Shown here: positions 24,091-36,316 of the stretch, one piece after another
Position numbering within the stretch: position 1 is the first letter of the stretch
Layout of the letters: each line of letters begins with the position of its first letter
The notes under the pieces: model-generated
What the model was told of the DNA's origin: nothing
What the model saw: the letters and a program-made list of their open reading frames with translations, nothing else
Database searches by the model: none
Program-made: the position numbers and the translations under genes
Source: Dissophora ornata
Lineage: Eukaryota > Mortierellomycota > Mortierellomycetes > Mortierellales > Mortierellaceae
Assembly (NCBI GenBank): GCA_025201705.1
Contig: MU616592.1
Span: 17,178 to 81,177, forward strand
Direction: 5' to 3'
Length of the DNA: 64,000 nucleotides

Positions 24091-26194
24091 CTAAACTGTG
24101 TGTGTTTGTTCTTCCTCTCCGAGGAAAAAGATTCTTGCACCTTCCTGTGGCAACACCAGACCCGTGCCACGGTTATGGGCCAATGGCAACCACGCGATTT
24201 GTGGACGATACTGAAATGCCCTTGAAGACATCCTTTGTTGCACGAACTCTGGGATGTAGTTGAGGATAACATGGCGGAGTAATCGTTCCTTCCACGTCTA
24301 ATTCATAGAAAAAAGGGGTATTAATAGTCACTCTCGCTGTAACACATGCAGAAGCAGGTTTTGTCTTTTCCATGTGGGTGAAAAACCTGCGCATTTTGTA
24401 TTTTACCTGACCACCAAGGGCCTTGGACATGGCATTGCTGCGCCCGAATTGCTCCTTGGCAGGATCGTACCGCTGTCGGTAATACTCGCTAAATGCGTTA
24501 GTGAAACTCGCGGGTGTGGCATCAGGCATATTGAAGAAGCAGTTGGCAAGAACAACCGCGTCCTGCATGGAGCTAATAGCACCTACAACAGCATAAAACA
24601 AACACATGTCAGTCACAGGGGAAATGGGTGTTTGAGCGTGGGGTAAGGTTCAATGTATACCTTGACCAGCTCCAGGAAGCATCTAAGAAACACAAAAGGA
24701 AAGAACCACATCAGCCGCGGTTAGTATCCGTTGGCTAATACAGAAGGAGAACTAAAGGCTTCTTCGTTTACCTTGTGGCACGCTACGTGAAATGAGTTCC
24801 AAATGCAAATCAGGAGTCAAAACAAAGAATGGAAGAGCATTTGAAATACAAACTCAAGTCTGCACGCATAACCTTACCATCGCCAATGAGAACCGTTCGG
24901 CCATGGTACCACGTCAGGAACAGCTTCTCCTCCAAAAAGACCTTCGAAACCAAGTGCTTGGGTGTGGCGTGCATAATTTCGCCCATCTTTCCTCCCCAGG
25001 GACACGGCTTATCCTCGAATTCGCTGATCATAGATTCGTTAGATTCAGGTCCCCACTCAGAGTTGCAGAATTGCTGTGCCTTGGCCTCCGCCTCGGAGAG
25101 TTGAACGCTAAGCATCCAGCAAACCTGTTGGTTCGCGACACTCACGGCGCTCCACTAACCCGGGACGGTAAAAAAGACGAAGAACGTTAGATATCCATCA
25201 ATAAAAGGTTAACAATACTGTCACTACTTATTGGCGACGCTTGCTTTCCCCCCTTTCCCTCGCAAAACTGCATGCCGACTTACACTGCTGTTGCTTCCGT
25301 CCAAGACCTTTGAAAAGTGCGAGAAGTTATCCTTTAACTGTGGGTACTTTTCTGGATTTGGTGGGTCCGAGACACCGACCATGCTCACGTACGCAATTGA
25401 AAGACACTCCAGGTCAGACTTGGGGAGAACGCCCTTGTCATCCATGCGTTTGTAGAGATTTTGACGGACACCGCTGTAGGCACCGTCGGCTCCTACAAGA
25501 ATGTCTCCTTCGTAGGTCGTGCTGTCGGAGCAGAAGATGTGTACCTTTCCGTCACGTTCCTCAGTACGAAGAACTTTTTTGCCGAAACTGATCTTGGAAG
25601 CAGGGACTTGCTTCTGAAGGAGGGCATAGAGTTTTGGCCGTGCGAAAATAAGGTTGTCATATCCGGTGCTGATAGAAAGAAGCAGAGCAAGGACTCAGTT
25701 GGGCTAGTGTCTTGCACTCGCATTTTAGAACATCTGCTCAGACTGGAGAGTGGTCGTGCTTACTCGGCCCTGTATGTTCGCAAGCCAATGGATCCCAGCT
25801 TGTTGATGCTGGCGTCGTAAATGTCGAGCGAAGGGCAGGGCACGGACAACTTTTCTATTTCCTCCAGCAGACCGAGCTGTTCGAAGACAGGGAGGATGTT
25901 TGCACCCAGGGTCATAGCCGCGCCTATTTTAGAACCAATGATCGCATCAACAAATGAAAACCGGTTTTTGCGCTTAAACAAAAGCTCTTGGCATGTTCTT
26001 CTGTGCATCGTCCTGTCAATCACGAGCCAGGCTCCTTTCCACATACCAAGGGGTTGCACCTCTGCAGCGCGCTCAAAGATGTGGTAGGGGACATCAATGC
26101 GCTCAAGAAGCGTGGCCAATAGAAGGCCTCCGAGCCCTGCTCCAACGATCAGCACAGCCGGAACATCCTTTGCAATAGGGTTTTGGGAGGACAT
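24091..26194 (-). CDS. FAD-dependent monooxygenase, copy B
   Basis: Multi-exon gene starting MSSQNPIAKDV. VLIVGAGLGGLLLATLLER (residues about 13-31) is the FAD-binding Rossmann motif; then IFERAAEVQPLG, GANILPVFEQLGLLEE, GYDNLIFARPKLYALLQ, the DG motif VGADGAYSGVRQNLYK, PKSDLECLSIAYVSMVG, ESNESMISEFEDKPCPWGG and the GD motif GDACHKMLPGAGQG. The GD motif spans an 11-nt exon (24772-24782) and a 22-nt exon (24661-24682). SSMQDAVVLANCFFNMPD and FQYRPQIAWLPLAHNRG close the protein, with the stop at 24091-24093. It is the best-preserved member of the array and the closest to the pseudogene in several blocks (VLPKSDL, EEYYR). The likely reaction is NAD(P)H-dependent mono-oxygenation; the substrate is unknown. 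Confidence 0.88.
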
Positions 26195-26558
26195 TTTTAC
26201 TTGTATTGGTTTTTGAGAGGGGGAATCGAGCGATGGGATGAGAGTGTAATGAGGAGGAGGGAATGTCTACATTCAGCAGATGAGGACCACAAGCCTCAGA
26301 AGAACAAGGGCCTCCGTTCAATGTGTTCAATCGAGCACAAATCGGCACAGGAGAGAGAGCCTTGGCCTCATGCATCTCATATCAGGCCACAGACCATGGC
26401 ACTACTGCGAATTGAAAGACGTATGGCGTTTGGGCCAATCAGATCACAGCCTGCTTTCCATACACGACGGCCACACCTCCATTGGAGGCATGCAATATCC
26501 ATGTGCATCAGCGATTAATCCCTTAGCTTATTTTCGTGGCCTGTCTGCCTGGTATCTA
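26195..26558. other. Spacer between FAD copy B and the 2OG oxygenase
   Basis: About 360 bp. Upstream of copy B (the next gene on the minus strand also reads this way) it should hold the copy B promoter and the oxygenase 3' UTR. I see no gene or repeat in it. Confidence 0.5.
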
Positions 26559-27500
26559 TTACGGCTCGTAGACTACGTCCGTCCGTAGGACATATTTGTA
26601 TCCTCTATCAACTATCAATGCCTCATGCAGCATGCACTCGTCTCCATGCTTGTGTACCAGCAACAATCCTCTCTCCGGCTTGACCGCCACCCCTCCGTTC
26701 GGAAGCACGTACGAAAGCGATGATCCAGATGAGTTGTTGCTGTCACCTGTTTCTTTCTCTGCCCCTCTCGTTCCTGAGGTCTTTCCTCCTTTCTTTGCCT
26801 GTCTTCCACTTCTAGAACTGGCGACGGCAGAAGAAACTGTTTTCTTACCTTTGGGGTAAAAAACCGTTTCGCCACCTAACAGATCCGAATCCTTCTCGCC
26901 ATTCAAATAAATCAGAACCGTATATTCCGACACCGTCTCCGTCTCTCCGTCATGACTCCCAGCTATATCCGTCACAGATTCGTCGTAGTGTGCTCCGAAC
27001 GACTGACCCTTCTGGTACCGATACAACCGAATGTTCCGACTTAGCCCCACGGCGTGCCTTATCCTTTTATTATTCCTCGGTCCAGAAGTAATCTTCTCTC
27101 CATGAACACTCTCGAGTCCGTGCTTTGGATGCATCCACAGATCTGTCCATCGATCGCACAATCCGCACTTGTTCCATAGCATGGTGGCGAATTCGAGAGA
27201 TTGGAATTGGATCCTGTCGTTGTCGCGGAAGGCGTAGCCTGGACGAGGGACCGGTCGTGGAGGGGGGTTTAGAGGATCAATCTTGTCATCGATTTGAGAT
27301 TTCATCTCTTGTTGAATATACTCAACAAGAGAGCGGGTATCTTGAATGGAGAGGAAGTTTTGAAGGACGAGGACTTGTGAAGGACCGAGGATGGGGATCC
27401 AGCGCGGGGCCGGCCGCGAGGAGGAGTAGGAGGGTGAGGAGAGACGAGGCCAGTTCTGGAGAGCAGATTCCTCCCGGTTTGTGTCATAAACGTTCTCCAT
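26559..27500 (-). CDS. 2-oxoglutarate/Fe(II)-dependent dioxygenase (prolyl 4-hydroxylase-like)
   Basis: Single exon, 313 aa, ATG at 27500. The double-stranded beta-helix iron ligands are visible: HYDES (HxD) at residues about 174-176 in QSFGAHYDESV, then YTVLIYLN and LLGGETVFY, the distal His in CMLHEALIV, and the 2OG-binding basic residue in YKYVLRTDVVYEP. This order fits the P4Hc/2OG-FeII_Oxy superfamily. There is no signal peptide, so a cytosolic or nuclear enzyme is likely; the substrate is not evident. A Ser/Lys/Gly-rich insert of about 45 residues (SSAVASSRSGRQAKKGG...) interrupts the core between strands. It is one of the few genes here without introns. Confidence 0.88.
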   Translation of the reverse strand: MENVYDTNREESALQNWPRLSSPSYSSSRPAPRWIPILGPSQVLVLQNFLSIQDTRSLVEYIQQEMKSQIDDKIDPLNPPPRPVPRPGYAFRDNDRIQFQSLEFATMLWNKCGLCDRWTDLWMHPKHGLESVHGEKITSGPRNNKRIRHAVGLSRNIRLYRYQKGQSFGAHYDESVTDIAGSHDGETETVSEYTVLIYLNGEKDSDLLGGETVFYPKGKKTVSSAVASSRSGRQAKKGGKTSGTRGAEKETGDSNNSSGSSLSYVLPNGGVAVKPERGLLLVHKHGDECMLHEALIVDRGYKYVLRTDVVYEP

Positions 27501-27863
27501 TTTACTTTTTTTTTTCGTCCCTGCTTCGCTGCGGCGTGTTGATGTCGTTGTCGCTTGTCGTTTGTCCAGAATGAGTGCGAAGCATGCATTCGTTGATCAA
27601 CGTCGAGTCGGTGTAGATCTTGAAACTAAAAATGTCACGTGTGGCGCAGCTTTTTCAGTTTGGCGAACGCGACATTTCTCGGACGCGTGTGTTTCAGACT
27701 CCCCTCCCCCCTTTTCAATAGGCCCTTCTCTTCCTCACGCGTTCGTCATTTCCACCCACAACAAAAAGAAATATACTCTGCCAGGCCATACATGCTGCGC
27801 TTAGCGTGTCATTTTATGTTACTCTACATGTAAATTATTTATAATGGTATAATGGTACATTAA
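27501..27863. other. Spacer between histidine kinase 3' end and oxygenase promoter
   Basis: About 360 bp. The oxygenase leader next to 27500 is T/A-rich (AAAAAAAAAGT on the coding strand). Nothing else is recognisable. Confidence 0.45.
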
Positions 27864-30800
27864 CTACAACCAGCTACTCAGCTGAGGACCAGAATTCATC
27901 GTCGCTGCCGAAGCAGCCGCAGCCGCCTTGGCTGAAGCCATCGATAGCGCGGGCGCTGTGGCACAGGTTGGCGCAGCTACTCCATTGATGGAATCGTTGG
28001 TAGTAGAAAGTGTTTTACTTGACACAGGATCGAATTCCTGCTCGACCGCCAGGGATGGATCATAGGGGTGCAAGTACGGCACAAATAGTTCTTGTGGCGG
28101 GTGATAGATATGTTCTGGCTGAGACACGGACAGAGCCTGACCTTGTTGCACAGTGGGCCCCTGTATTGCTTGTGCCTGCGCTGCCTGTATTGCTGCTTGC
28201 TGCGCTGCTGTTACTTGTGCAGATGCGACGATCGCTGCCTGCTCCTGCAACAGCTGCTGCTGCTGCTGAGCAGCAAGATGTTGAGCAAATTGATTCTGCT
28301 GGAACTGCTGTTGTAGCTGCTGTTGGTGCTGCTGTAATTGTTGTTGCTGTTGAATCTGCAGCAGCGTCTGTGGGCCGATTGTCGTGCCATTCGCGTTCAC
28401 GACGTTACCGTCGCTGACACTGTTGATGCTGGTGTTGTTGCTTCCGTTCAGTAAGGTCGTCCAGGGTGAACACAAATTGCTACTGTTCGAGATAGACGAT
28501 CCCCGGGCGGCATAGATCGAAGGCGTATGAATGTGATCTTGAATCGCAGAACTCACAGTATTCACTGCCGCTGATGCCACAGCGACCGCTGCTGCTGCTG
28601 CGCCGGCCGCCATCGCTTTAATCGGACCTGGTAGATGGGACGATGCCGAGAGTGTTGATGAAGGTGGACCCATTGCAGTCGGGCCCATCGATGTTGAAGG
28701 TGTTGCTGCCGCAGCAAGAGTCGACACTGGCAACGAGGTAACAGTCGGGGCAGACGTCATGGACGAGGTCACAACGATCGGAGATGATACGAATCCAGCG
28801 TGGTAACTGCTTGAAAGCGATGAACATGACGGAGGCTTGCTGATTGATGGGTGGGAGCCGCTCATCATCAGTGATGATGAAGAATACGCGCCATGGCTGA
28901 GACCCAGGTGACTGTTGCTGTGCTGCATGGGATGTGATCCTGGTAGTGCCGCCGTACCCGATACTCCTGCAACTGCTGCAGAGGAGGGAGACACTGTTGG
29001 GAGGGTCAAGTTCATGGTCTTGATACTTCCTCCGCCTCCGACCTTGGAACTCTCGTCTTGAAGACTGTTCTCACGGATCAGGGCCAGGCCGCGCAACGCT
29101 GCTGGCGAAAGCTCGAGCTCGCGTTTCAGCGCTCCGGGTTTCTGTACAGGTGTCTTGTCACCGGCAGCTGTGGGCGGGGATGTGACTGAGAGAAGCATCG
29201 ATGGAGAGATCGCGGAATTGGCACCAATAGGGGCTGACACATGGCCTGCAGACACCATAGCCTCAACCGTCGATGACACAACAATCGAGCCCGCTGATCC
29301 AAGATCAGCCGAAACCTCAGCTCCTTCCGGCGGTGGGATATACGGCAGCGTACTAGCTTCAGCATCTCCAATGACACAGTATTGGCGAACCATCGCCACC
29401 AAATCTTTCTGCATCAAAGGTTTAGTCACATACCGCTCCATCCCTGAGTCGAGGCAAGCCCTACGGGCTGTCTCCTGGATATCAGCCGAGACCGCCACAA
29501 CTGGTAGGCGAGGGACAGGTCCTTTGATTTCTGCGGCATGTTCTTTCTCCAGAGCGCGAATCTGCTGCGTCGCCTGGACGCCATCGCAGTTCGGCATGTG
29601 GTGGTCAAAGAATCCGAGTGTATAGTATCCTCGGGGATGGGACTTGAATAGAGTCAACGCATCCGCTCCATCATTGGCACAGGAGATGACTAGACCAAAC
29701 AGCGATAGTTGCTTCGATAGCACCTTTTGGGCGACCAAATTGTCCTCCGCCAACAAGATGCGCATACCTACAATCCTGTCGGCCTCCTCGATTGACAGTG
29801 AGACCTCTGTTGCCTCCTCCGTCACCAATTTAGACGTCTTTGCAGGTTTTGGAGAATTGGAGCGAAGCTTGCCGCTCCTTCCTGACGAGGTGATTGGCAG
29901 CTTCTGCTTGAAGGACGCTTTCACTGCCGTCAACTCTTTTTCCTTTTCTTTTGCCTGGTCCTTGTCCTTGTCCTTCTCTTTCTCTTTCTCTTTTTCTATC
30001 CTCGTAACAATCTGATCCTGCACACTGTTGACAGCTCCGCTTTCTGTGTCTGCCTTCGGTGAGACTGATACCGGCAAGCCCCTCTGAGCCGGAGTTGGCT
30101 CCGGCGTCATGTCACGCTCGATAACCGTCACTTCTTCTAGTTCGACAGTTTCCAACGTCTTATTCAAGGATGTCTCTATAGTTTTTACAGGTACATCATG
30201 TAGCACCAAGTCTGCTCCGACAAGGCTTTGACTGATCGCCTTGGGTTGTGCACCAGCACCTACACTGGAAAGATCGGGTTTGACAACAGTGCTATTGCCG
30301 CTGTTGCTACTGCTCCCAGGGTTGTCCTTGAAAAGCGTGTTCACAGGAACATCCTTTCCAAGAGCTCCCTCCAGTGAAGCCATCTTGGATGTAGAGGGAT
30401 TGCGGGTCGTGCTGATCGGTGAGAGTGTGGTGGAAGAACTTTCTGAGATAGTTGAACCAGTCAAGGATCCCATGGTTATTGTCGCAGACGCCATCGGGCC
30501 GGAAGGCATCACAGCCGAGGTAACGCTTCCCTTTTTCACCGTCGTCGCACCATGGATTCGTGCAGAATCATCCAGAATCTCGACAAACGCACGGAGCAGT
30601 TTGAGACGGCGGATCGGCTTGGAGATGCAGGTGATGCGCAGACTGTTGACCATCTCGCAACTGAGACCCGGGACTTCACCTCCTGGGACTGGAGCAGAGG
30701 CGTGATTGCCACCGAAATTGGAACGACCATTCTCCATTCGCAGAGACGATGACTGACTCAAGGTTGGCTTCTTTCTTCCACTCGCGAGTGCACCGGCCTG

Positions 30801-33800
30801 AGAGGTCGAGGATGGCAGTTGCAGAGACTGAGCACGTCGGATAACTTCATTGGGTGTGTACAACAAAACAAAGTGCACATTGTTCATATTGGGTTTCGCC
30901 TGCAACTCCAGCATCATGGCGTGATTAGGATCGTAAGTTGGGAAATCCCAGCAGACGAAATCGAACCTTATTCCGTTCGTGACAGATTCCTCCAAGCGAC
31001 TGGCGGCTGTTGAAGGTGTATTGGCGACTTCAGTGTTGAAATCTGAAAGATAGGTCTGTAGAGTACCAATGGTTATCTCGCTGGTGGAAGCGATCAGGAT
31101 GCGGGGTGTTCCGAGAGTGCGAGTGATGCGCTTGATCTCCTTGGTCGAATCTCCAACCTCAGCCTCTTGTGGAGACTTTACGGGGTTCTCTGCCAATGTA
31201 CTGTGCTCGCACTGGATCAGGAAAAAGAAGGTTGAGCCCTGCTCGCGCTCAGAGTGAAGGCCAATACGACCCTTCATCAATGTCACTAGCTGCTTGCAGA
31301 TCGAAAGACCCAAGCCAGATCCTCCATACGATCTGGTGGCGCTTCCGTCGACCTGCGAAAAAGGTGAGAAGAGGACCTGCTGCTCCTCTGGGCTGATGCC
31401 AATACCAGTGTCCTGGACCTCGAATTCGAGCGTTATTGAGTTCTCGCTCAAAGGCTCTGGAGATGAAAAGCGACCAGAGTTGGGAGGACGATCCTCTGAC
31501 TGGCATAGACCCCCGCCATTCTTCTCGTGCTTGAAATAGAACTTGTCGTCATCAATCCACTCTGCCGTCAATGACATATCCGAGTCTCTGTCCAAAACCC
31601 TGCACTTCACATGCACACGTCCCGAGTGAGTAAACTTGATGGCATTGCCAACGAGGTTCAACAGGATCTGCTTCAGACGGTTGGCATCTCCAACGAGCAC
31701 CTCTGGTACATTATCGGTCTTGAGGAATGCAAGCTCGAGTGACTTTTGAGTTGCCAGGGGCTGTACAATGTCCTCCACCTCATCAAACACATCCTGAAGA
31801 TCAAATGGCGAAGCCTCCAAGGTGACTTTGTGGACTTCCAGCTTTGAGTAATCCAAAAGGTCGTCGATGATGAGCAGTAATTTCTCGCAGCTAGCTTTGG
31901 CTGTGTAAACACACTCCTGTTGTTCCTCGTCCAAATTGGAGTATCCCAAAAGAGACAACATTCCATGGAATCCTGAGAAGGGACTGAAGGAAAGTCAACA
32001 AATGGAGTATTAGATGGGTCAATGTGCTGAAGCAAGTCAGATTGCGATATAAAGCAAAGTCAACATTACAACATACGTTCTCAGTTCATGACTCATATTG
32101 GCCAGGAAGTTGGACTTTTTGTGCAGCTCAGCCTTCTGTGCTCGGTACAGATCGTCTATAAGCGACGGATGGATAAAGGATTAGAAACTCCAGCTATGAC
32201 GTAAATAAGTCTGAAAAGTAGAGAGCAGCCGCTTACCGATGTCAATGGTGACGCCGACCCACTTTAGAATTGCTCCGCTATGGTTCAGCACTGGGACAGC
32301 ACGGGAGAGGTGCCAGCGGTACACGCCGTCGTATCGCATCAGCCTGAACTCACAATCCTTGTGTACGCCGGTCTTGTAGCTCTGCGAAACTTCTTTCTGG
32401 AACGAGGCAACATCATCAGGGCTATTTCATGGTAAGAAAGTGATTGCGGTCAATAAAACAAGGTGCTATTCCAGATGTGCCCATGCAATGGATGGAATAC
32501 CGTGCTGTCAACTTACTGCATGGCACTGATCCATCTGTCGCCTGTGCGGGTATCTCCTGGAAGGCCAGTGAAATCAAACCACGATCGTGAGAGATATCTG
32601 CGACTCACAACTAACAACAGCATATCAGTTATACCATCGACATGAATATATCAATCAGCACCCCATAAATATCCAACCATCCACCCATCCTTACCATCGT
32701 CTCGTTCAGCTGCCCAGACGAAGCACGGAAGTGCCTCCATCCATGAGAAGACCTCGTACTCATTCTAAGATAAAGTTCACGAAGATTGTAAGCAAAAGCA
32801 AGACAGAGATACAAGCACAAGTCGTTATTAGCACGGTGCAAATCAATTACCTTTTGAATCTTGGCAATGGTATCCTCGAGGAAGCGGTTCCTCTGTGTTG
32901 CCAACAACAGCTGCTTCTCCAAACCCCCAATCTTGTCACAATGCAGCAGTGGGCTTGCGAGCTTTTGGCAAAACAGCATCAACATATCCTTATCCCGCTT
33001 AGTGAAATAGAACCGAGGGTGCAGGTGGTGCAGGTAGATGGCTCCGACAAGTGTTGAAGGATTAGTGGGGGATGTCATGATTGGTACACATGCAATCGTC
33101 GGCAGCTGAGATCGACTACCGACCACGGTCGAGAAGACCGGCTCCTGTGTATCGAGAGCCTTGCGCACAAGTACTGGCATGTGATCCCGTCGTTCCGAGA
33201 GGTCTGTCCAGGCCAAAGTCGATTGAGTCGATCCGGGTTGGTACTTGTCCTCTATGATCGCCCAGGTTCCGCCGTTGGGTGAATGTTCGTCCTTTTGCCA
33301 GAGGATGATGGCCATCTCCTCTGGAGGGTGCCCTACCAAGATGTTGTCCAGAGCATACGAGACAGCACGGAGCAACTCTTGCAGATTCGTGATGTGGGCC
33401 AAGGACAGCACCGACTCCAGGACAAAGGCGCGGTCCTCATGCGAGAGCGCAGCTGAGCTTTGTTGTGATATTGATCCAGAACGTCGGGAGGCTAATGAGC
33501 TAGCATCCAGTTCCTGGCTGGCACGAGTCGATGTCGATTTGAAGGAGTGGGTCGAATTGGCAGGCGATACTGGCCTTGTCAGGGTGGATGAAGTTTGTGA
33601 GGATGACAGTGTCGAAAGAGCAGGGACTGATTTCATGGTGGGAAGGCTTGTACCAGCCTTTATATCAGACCCAACTCTGGACAATCCCTACGAGAATGCA
33701 ATAAAGAAGTCGATGGTGAACAAAGGTGTGTGTGCTATATAGATGAAGAAATCCCCATGCTTATCTGTCTGTCTGTCTGTCTGTCTATCCATATGTCGCT

Positions 33801-36316
33801 CATGATCATCACACCAGATCTCGGTTCCATTTACCTTGACTTCCGACTCTTTCTTCATCGCCTCTTGCTCCTGATCCCTGATTACTGTCAACTCCTTCCT
33901 GACCTGGATCATACTCAGGAACCTATCCCTGGAGCTCTATTTGAAACAATAAACAAAATCAAGGGAGTGGACAAGTCAGTCCAGGAACAAATCGTGCCAT
34001 CGCAAACATGCATAACAAGAACAACATGCGGCAGCTCACCTTTGCCACCATGCGCTGAATGACATTTGCAAGTCGTGAAGGCGTGGCGGGGTTGCAAGCG
34101 GCCCTCTGTGGCACTGCTGTACTATAACCTGATGCAAACGAATCGAGCCCCTCAACAATCGCGCCAGGTGTCAAGTCATCTGTTGTGTACGACGCCCACA
34201 GGTAGTAAAACATGACGCCTAAACCACAGGGGAAATTAATTTATTAATTGGATACAAACATCGAATGTGTATCCTCCATCGCGTGGGGGCGATAATAAAA
34301 TGAACGGATTCACGCGCATTCACGCGGGCAAATCAAACCAAAAAGCAAAAAGATGAACGACACCAGAATCACGGCCACGCCATATCATCATGGAAAACAG
34401 CAACAAGCAGACAACAAGGTGGCGCTTACCAAGAGAGTAGATATCGATCTGGACAGGCAAGACACATCCAGGAGGTGAATGCAGCTCCTAGTAATTGGCA
34501 TGAAACGACGCAGACCAAAGGGAGTATTAATATACCATAGGGCGTCAAGAGAGTGAAATCGTCGGACAAGATAGCCCCTTTCATCCATCCTTCATCTCGT
34601 AAGTGGCAAGCCCTTGTTTTCTTTCTTTCTTTCTTTCCACTCCATTCGATGGCCCTTGTTCGTATTTAACGGCCATAACAAAAACAATATGACATTCAGG
34701 TCTGTGTCCTCGTACTTATGTCCAAGGGTAAGTATGACGTCTGACCACCTCCTTTGTCCTTCAATCGCCTGGAGGGTAAGATTCGCCTCCTTCGTCCGAA
34801 TTGGTGTGGTCCCAGTTTATGGATCTCATACCAATCATCTCCTCTCGCGTACGCATCAGAAAAGCGTGTAAGGATTGACGGATGCATGAAAAGGGACTAC
34901 CTACGTCGTTCCTTTTTGATACGGAATCGCAGGGGAGAGAGGGAGGGGTAGACAGAAAGAAAAGGGGAATGATACATTGAAGCAATTGTCGCCTACCTGC
35001 GGTACATGGAGCAAAAAGTGTTGTTTGATCATCAAGGGCTGCGATGGTCCCGGTCCCCCTGAACCAGAGGTTGCTGTCTGAAAAGACGACGACGATACAG
35101 TCGGAGGGGACAGGCTTACAGCCGATGAACTGACGGTCGGCGATGAAGCTGAGGAGGGCATCAAGGTCCTCTTTAGACGCGCCACTCGCGCAGCAATCGC
35201 GTCGTGGAGGATGGCCGCGCTATTGGTCGTATATGGCTGCAGGCCGGGGTCAGACGGCGAGAATAAAGTTGGATCCAAGAGAGATCCGAGACCGATAGTG
35301 CTATTATTGCTAGCATTCGGCGTGTCCGACGTCAATGTTGTGCCTGGCGATCCTGCAACCTGGAATGCCGACGCCGAACCATGGGTATTGCTAGTGGTGG
35401 GTGGAGTATGGTCTCGAAGGCCTTTCCTCGCCGGGCTGTCTACCGGTTCGCTGCTCTTTTCGCCAAGACCGAGATGTGTACAATCCAACGCCAGAGAATA
35501 TCTTCTCTGTTTGCGCGGCTGTCTACTGCTATTACTGAGGCTGCTGCTATCGACATTGCCACTATTGTTGAGTAGACCATTCGTGCTGTTCACTGCAGTC
35601 GAGCCTGTCCTGTCAAGTGTCAACTGACTGGGGCTAGTGTGGTTCTCTTTCCGGCTAGGGTGGCTCTGGTAACTATGCCATTGTGAGGAGGGAGATGAGT
35701 AAACGGAGAGACCGTTGCTCAGAGTTTGCTCTAAATTCGCTTTGGTGGTGTTGCCGCCGCTGCTGCTGCTTTCAACTGCCTTAAACGTAGATGACTCCTC
35801 CCACTGAAACGAGGTCGGACTGAGTTGCCCATGGATAAGACCATTTTGATGCAATCTCTCAAGCAAGACAGAGGACTCGACGGCGAAGTCAAGGAATTTG
35901 ACCATGTCAAAGGCGTGAGGATAGTGGGAGGGTTGCTGTAGGAGGAGCGGGGGGAGGCACTGCTGCGGCCCAGCGAGGGCTGCAGCCGTGGTTGTGGTCA
36001 AGTCTGGGCTATAGTCTGGGTCAGCCATGTGGTCGATGTGTTGCTGTTGGTGTTGCTGTTGCTTTAGGAGGAGGTATTGTTCCTGAGAGAGCATTGGTTG
36101 GCTGTTTGAGCGGACGTGCGAGTGCGAAGTTGAGGGAGACGGTGAGGGTTCTCGTGAGGAAGGCTGTTGCTGCGATTGGTGGTATTGCAGGGGGAGGAGG
36201 GGGAGGAGGGGGGGAGGGGAGATAGGATGGGAGAGTGGATGGATGGGAGGATCCTCACGGTCGGTGATGGTGATGGAAGGCTGCTGGCGCGCGAGCGCAT
36301 CTGTTAGTTCTGACAT
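27864..36316 (-). CDS. Large hybrid histidine kinase with kinase-like, GAF and PAS regions
   Basis: At least eight exons; the last is 27864-31983. From the N-terminus: a Q/S/P-rich leader; a Ser/Thr kinase-like C-lobe piece FLDFAVESSVLLERLHQNG then LIHGQLSPTSF, where HRDLKP has become HGQLSP; a 300-residue Ser-rich insert; VQIDIYSLGVMFYYLW and ANVIQRMVAK (kinase subdomains IX-XI); a short coiled coil; a GAF-like region (33.6-32.9 kb); a PAS region (CEFRLMRYDGVYRWHLSRA); HisKA with SHELRTPFSG; HATPase N, G1 and G2 boxes (NLVGNAIKF, DTGIGIS, GSGLGLS); a receiver-like segment lacking the acidic pair; and an intact receiver (LLAEDN, phospho-acceptor in FFDHHMPNCDG, VTKPL). A Q/A/S-rich tail of about 400 residues follows. 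It resembles fungal group X sensors such as S. pombe Mak2/Mak3. Exon edges between 34.0 and 35.0 kb are unresolved. Confidence 0.85.
33762..33787. repeat. Tetranucleotide microsatellite (CTGT)n
   Basis: Five to six tandem copies of CTGT/TCTG inside an intron of the histidine kinase gene. A simple repeat likely to vary in length. Confidence 0.85.

Noticed and set aside
20501..26194. A polyketide/peptide secondary-metabolite cluster around the FAD genes
   Set aside because: No synthase, regulator or tailoring enzyme other than the FAD paralogues themselves is present; the next gene, a 2OG oxygenase, has no secretory or cluster signature.
35211..35627. 138-codon plus-strand frame inside the histidine kinase gene
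   Set aside because: Shadow of the Ser-rich insert on the opposite strand; Leu/Val-rich composition with no motif.
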